From assembly GCF_005930355.1 (NCBI RefSeq), contig NZ_VDBO01000023.1, forward strand, positions 1 to 50,441: a DNA stretch of 50,441 nucleotides, written 5' to 3'. Positions within the stretch are counted from its first letter, which is position 1, and the number at the start of each line of letters is the position of its first letter. Shown here in pieces: positions 50,116-50,441 of the stretch. The notes under the pieces were generated by a model. That model made no database searches. It saw nothing but the letters and a program-made list of their open reading frames with translations, and was not told the origin of the DNA. Both the position numbers and the translations under genes were made by a program. Source of the stretch: Paenibacillus sinopodophylli (lineage in GTDB: Bacteria; Bacillota; Bacilli; Paenibacillales; Paenibacillaceae).

Positions 50116-50141
50116 AAGGGGCGAGTTTTCGCTCCTTTTTT
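50116..50141 (+). terminator. Intrinsic terminator
   Basis: AGGGGCGA, GTTT loop, TCGCTCCT (one G-U pair), six T. It lies 134 bp after the SMI1 stop and probably ends that transcript; alternatively it belongs to the terminal region of the insertion element to the right. Confidence 0.6.
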
Positions 50142-50189
50142 ACTGTTCTGTTGCACGCTTCTCCACGTATTTCCGGAGGCTTTCACTCC

Positions 50190-50310
50190 CATTTCTCGAC
50201 GGGTCGATGCCCTTTTATTCCTTCGTTACGCCTATCCGGTGGGTGGAGGCCGGTTATCCTAACGGTACGGGTCTGTGCCCTTTTGCTCCATGCAATCCGG
50301 TACTCCGTGC
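50190..50310 (-). ncRNA. Duplicated hairpin region 3' of a transposase gene, possible structured RNA
   Basis: On the minus strand, two units 68 bases apart each carry CCGGAT, a GGA/GGAA block, AAAAGGGCA and GACCCGT (50199-50239 and 50267-50300); in each, GGGC/GACCC can pair. The region lies in the noncoding part after the stop of the fragment at 50361. IS110-group elements are known to carry guide (bridge) RNAs with two similar loops in a noncoding end. That link is speculative and depends on the transposase identity. Confidence 0.2.
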
Positions 50311-50360
50311 AGTCTTGAGATCCCGCGAATAAGCCAGTATTCGTGCTAATTGAGAAGCGG

Positions 50361-50441
50361 TTAGGCAGCTTGTTTCATAGGGAAGATTCGATTCGGTTCG
50401 TAAGCTTCGCCGCTCTGTGCCATAGCAACCAGAACGCGTGC
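50361..50441 (-). CDS. Transposase C-terminal fragment, possibly IS110 family (runs off the window)
   Basis: The last 26 codons on the minus strand read ARVLVAMAQSGEAYEPNRIF PMKQAA, stop at 50361. The pattern R-x-L-V-A-M...G-x-x-Y-x-P at a C-terminus is like the end of IS110-family transposases, but the stretch is too short for a firm call. Most of the gene lies beyond 50441. Confidence 0.3.
   Translation of the reverse strand, partial: ARVLVAMAQSGEAYEPNRIFPMKQAA

Noticed and set aside
50100..50360. Group II intron or riboswitch at the right edge
   Set aside because: No domain V-like hairpin or reverse-transcriptase frame is present, and no downstream metabolic gene; the region lies in the tail of a transposase-like gene.

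Overview
The window reads as chromosomal DNA of a Paenibacillus-like member of the Bacillota. The support is strong purine-rich Shine-Dalgarno sites with occasional TTG/GTG starts, YesM/YesN-type two-component pairs next to LplB/YtcP/LplA-type sugar ABC transporters without their own ATPase, very large modular secreted glycoside hydrolases, CcpA (cre-like) boxes and U-tailed terminators. No rRNA, tRNA, CRISPR array or replication origin was seen.

Layout. (1) 1-4.0 kb: a decayed polymorphic-toxin/immunity island. It holds a DUF7674-type immunity gene, an IS256-family transposase whose front end is fused to the middle of a HINT-domain toxin gene, the surviving toxin tip with its CPCC immunity gene, and several short open-frame relics. 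(2) 4.1-13.3 kb: two paralogous TetR regulators. One is divergent from a broken FAD monooxygenase gene that precedes an MFS exporter. The other is divergent from a six-gene oxidoreductase operon (NAD(P)-binding protein, carboxymuconolactone-decarboxylase-like protein, cupin, aldo/keto reductase, frameshifted zinc alcohol dehydrogenase, SDR). (3) 13.3-14.6 kb: terminators, a repeat copy and an IS3 relic. (4) 14.6-30.1 kb: a first carbohydrate locus with a 1937-residue secreted modular glycosidase under a cre box, a broken sugar isomerase-like gene, a divergent AraC regulator/PhyH dioxygenase pair, a YesN/YesM pair, and a permease-permease-lipoprotein ABC operon with a cre-like box. (5) 30.1-36.1 kb: accessory DNA with a broken NucA-Excalibur nuclease gene, IS66 relics, a DHA2 exporter, repeat copies and a glyoxalase-like gene. 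(6) 36.2-48.4 kb: a second carbohydrate locus with YesM/YesN, a solute-binding protein lacking a lipobox, a GH9 cellulase, and a second ABC operon. (7) 48.4-50.4 kb: a hypothetical gene, another repeat copy, an SMI1/KNR4 immunity gene and the end of a transposase gene with an unusual duplicated hairpin region.

How the parts fit. In both carbohydrate loci secreted enzymes would cut polysaccharide outside the cell, membrane sensors (YesM) would signal to AraC-type response regulators (YesN), and LplA/LplB/YtcP importers would take up the oligosaccharides. A 41-bp motif repeated upstream of the GH9 gene and of the second ABC operon is the best candidate for the binding site of the second YesN.

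The strongest unexplained signal is a roughly 95-bp double-hairpin element present in six same-strand copies (about 45, 3792, 13834, 30365, 34902 and 49286). Where its surroundings can be read, it sits just after the end of an intact or decayed open frame, and at 45 and 49286 it lies just before an immunity gene. It looks like the shared spacer/terminator of a toxin-immunity cassette array scattered through this accessory DNA.
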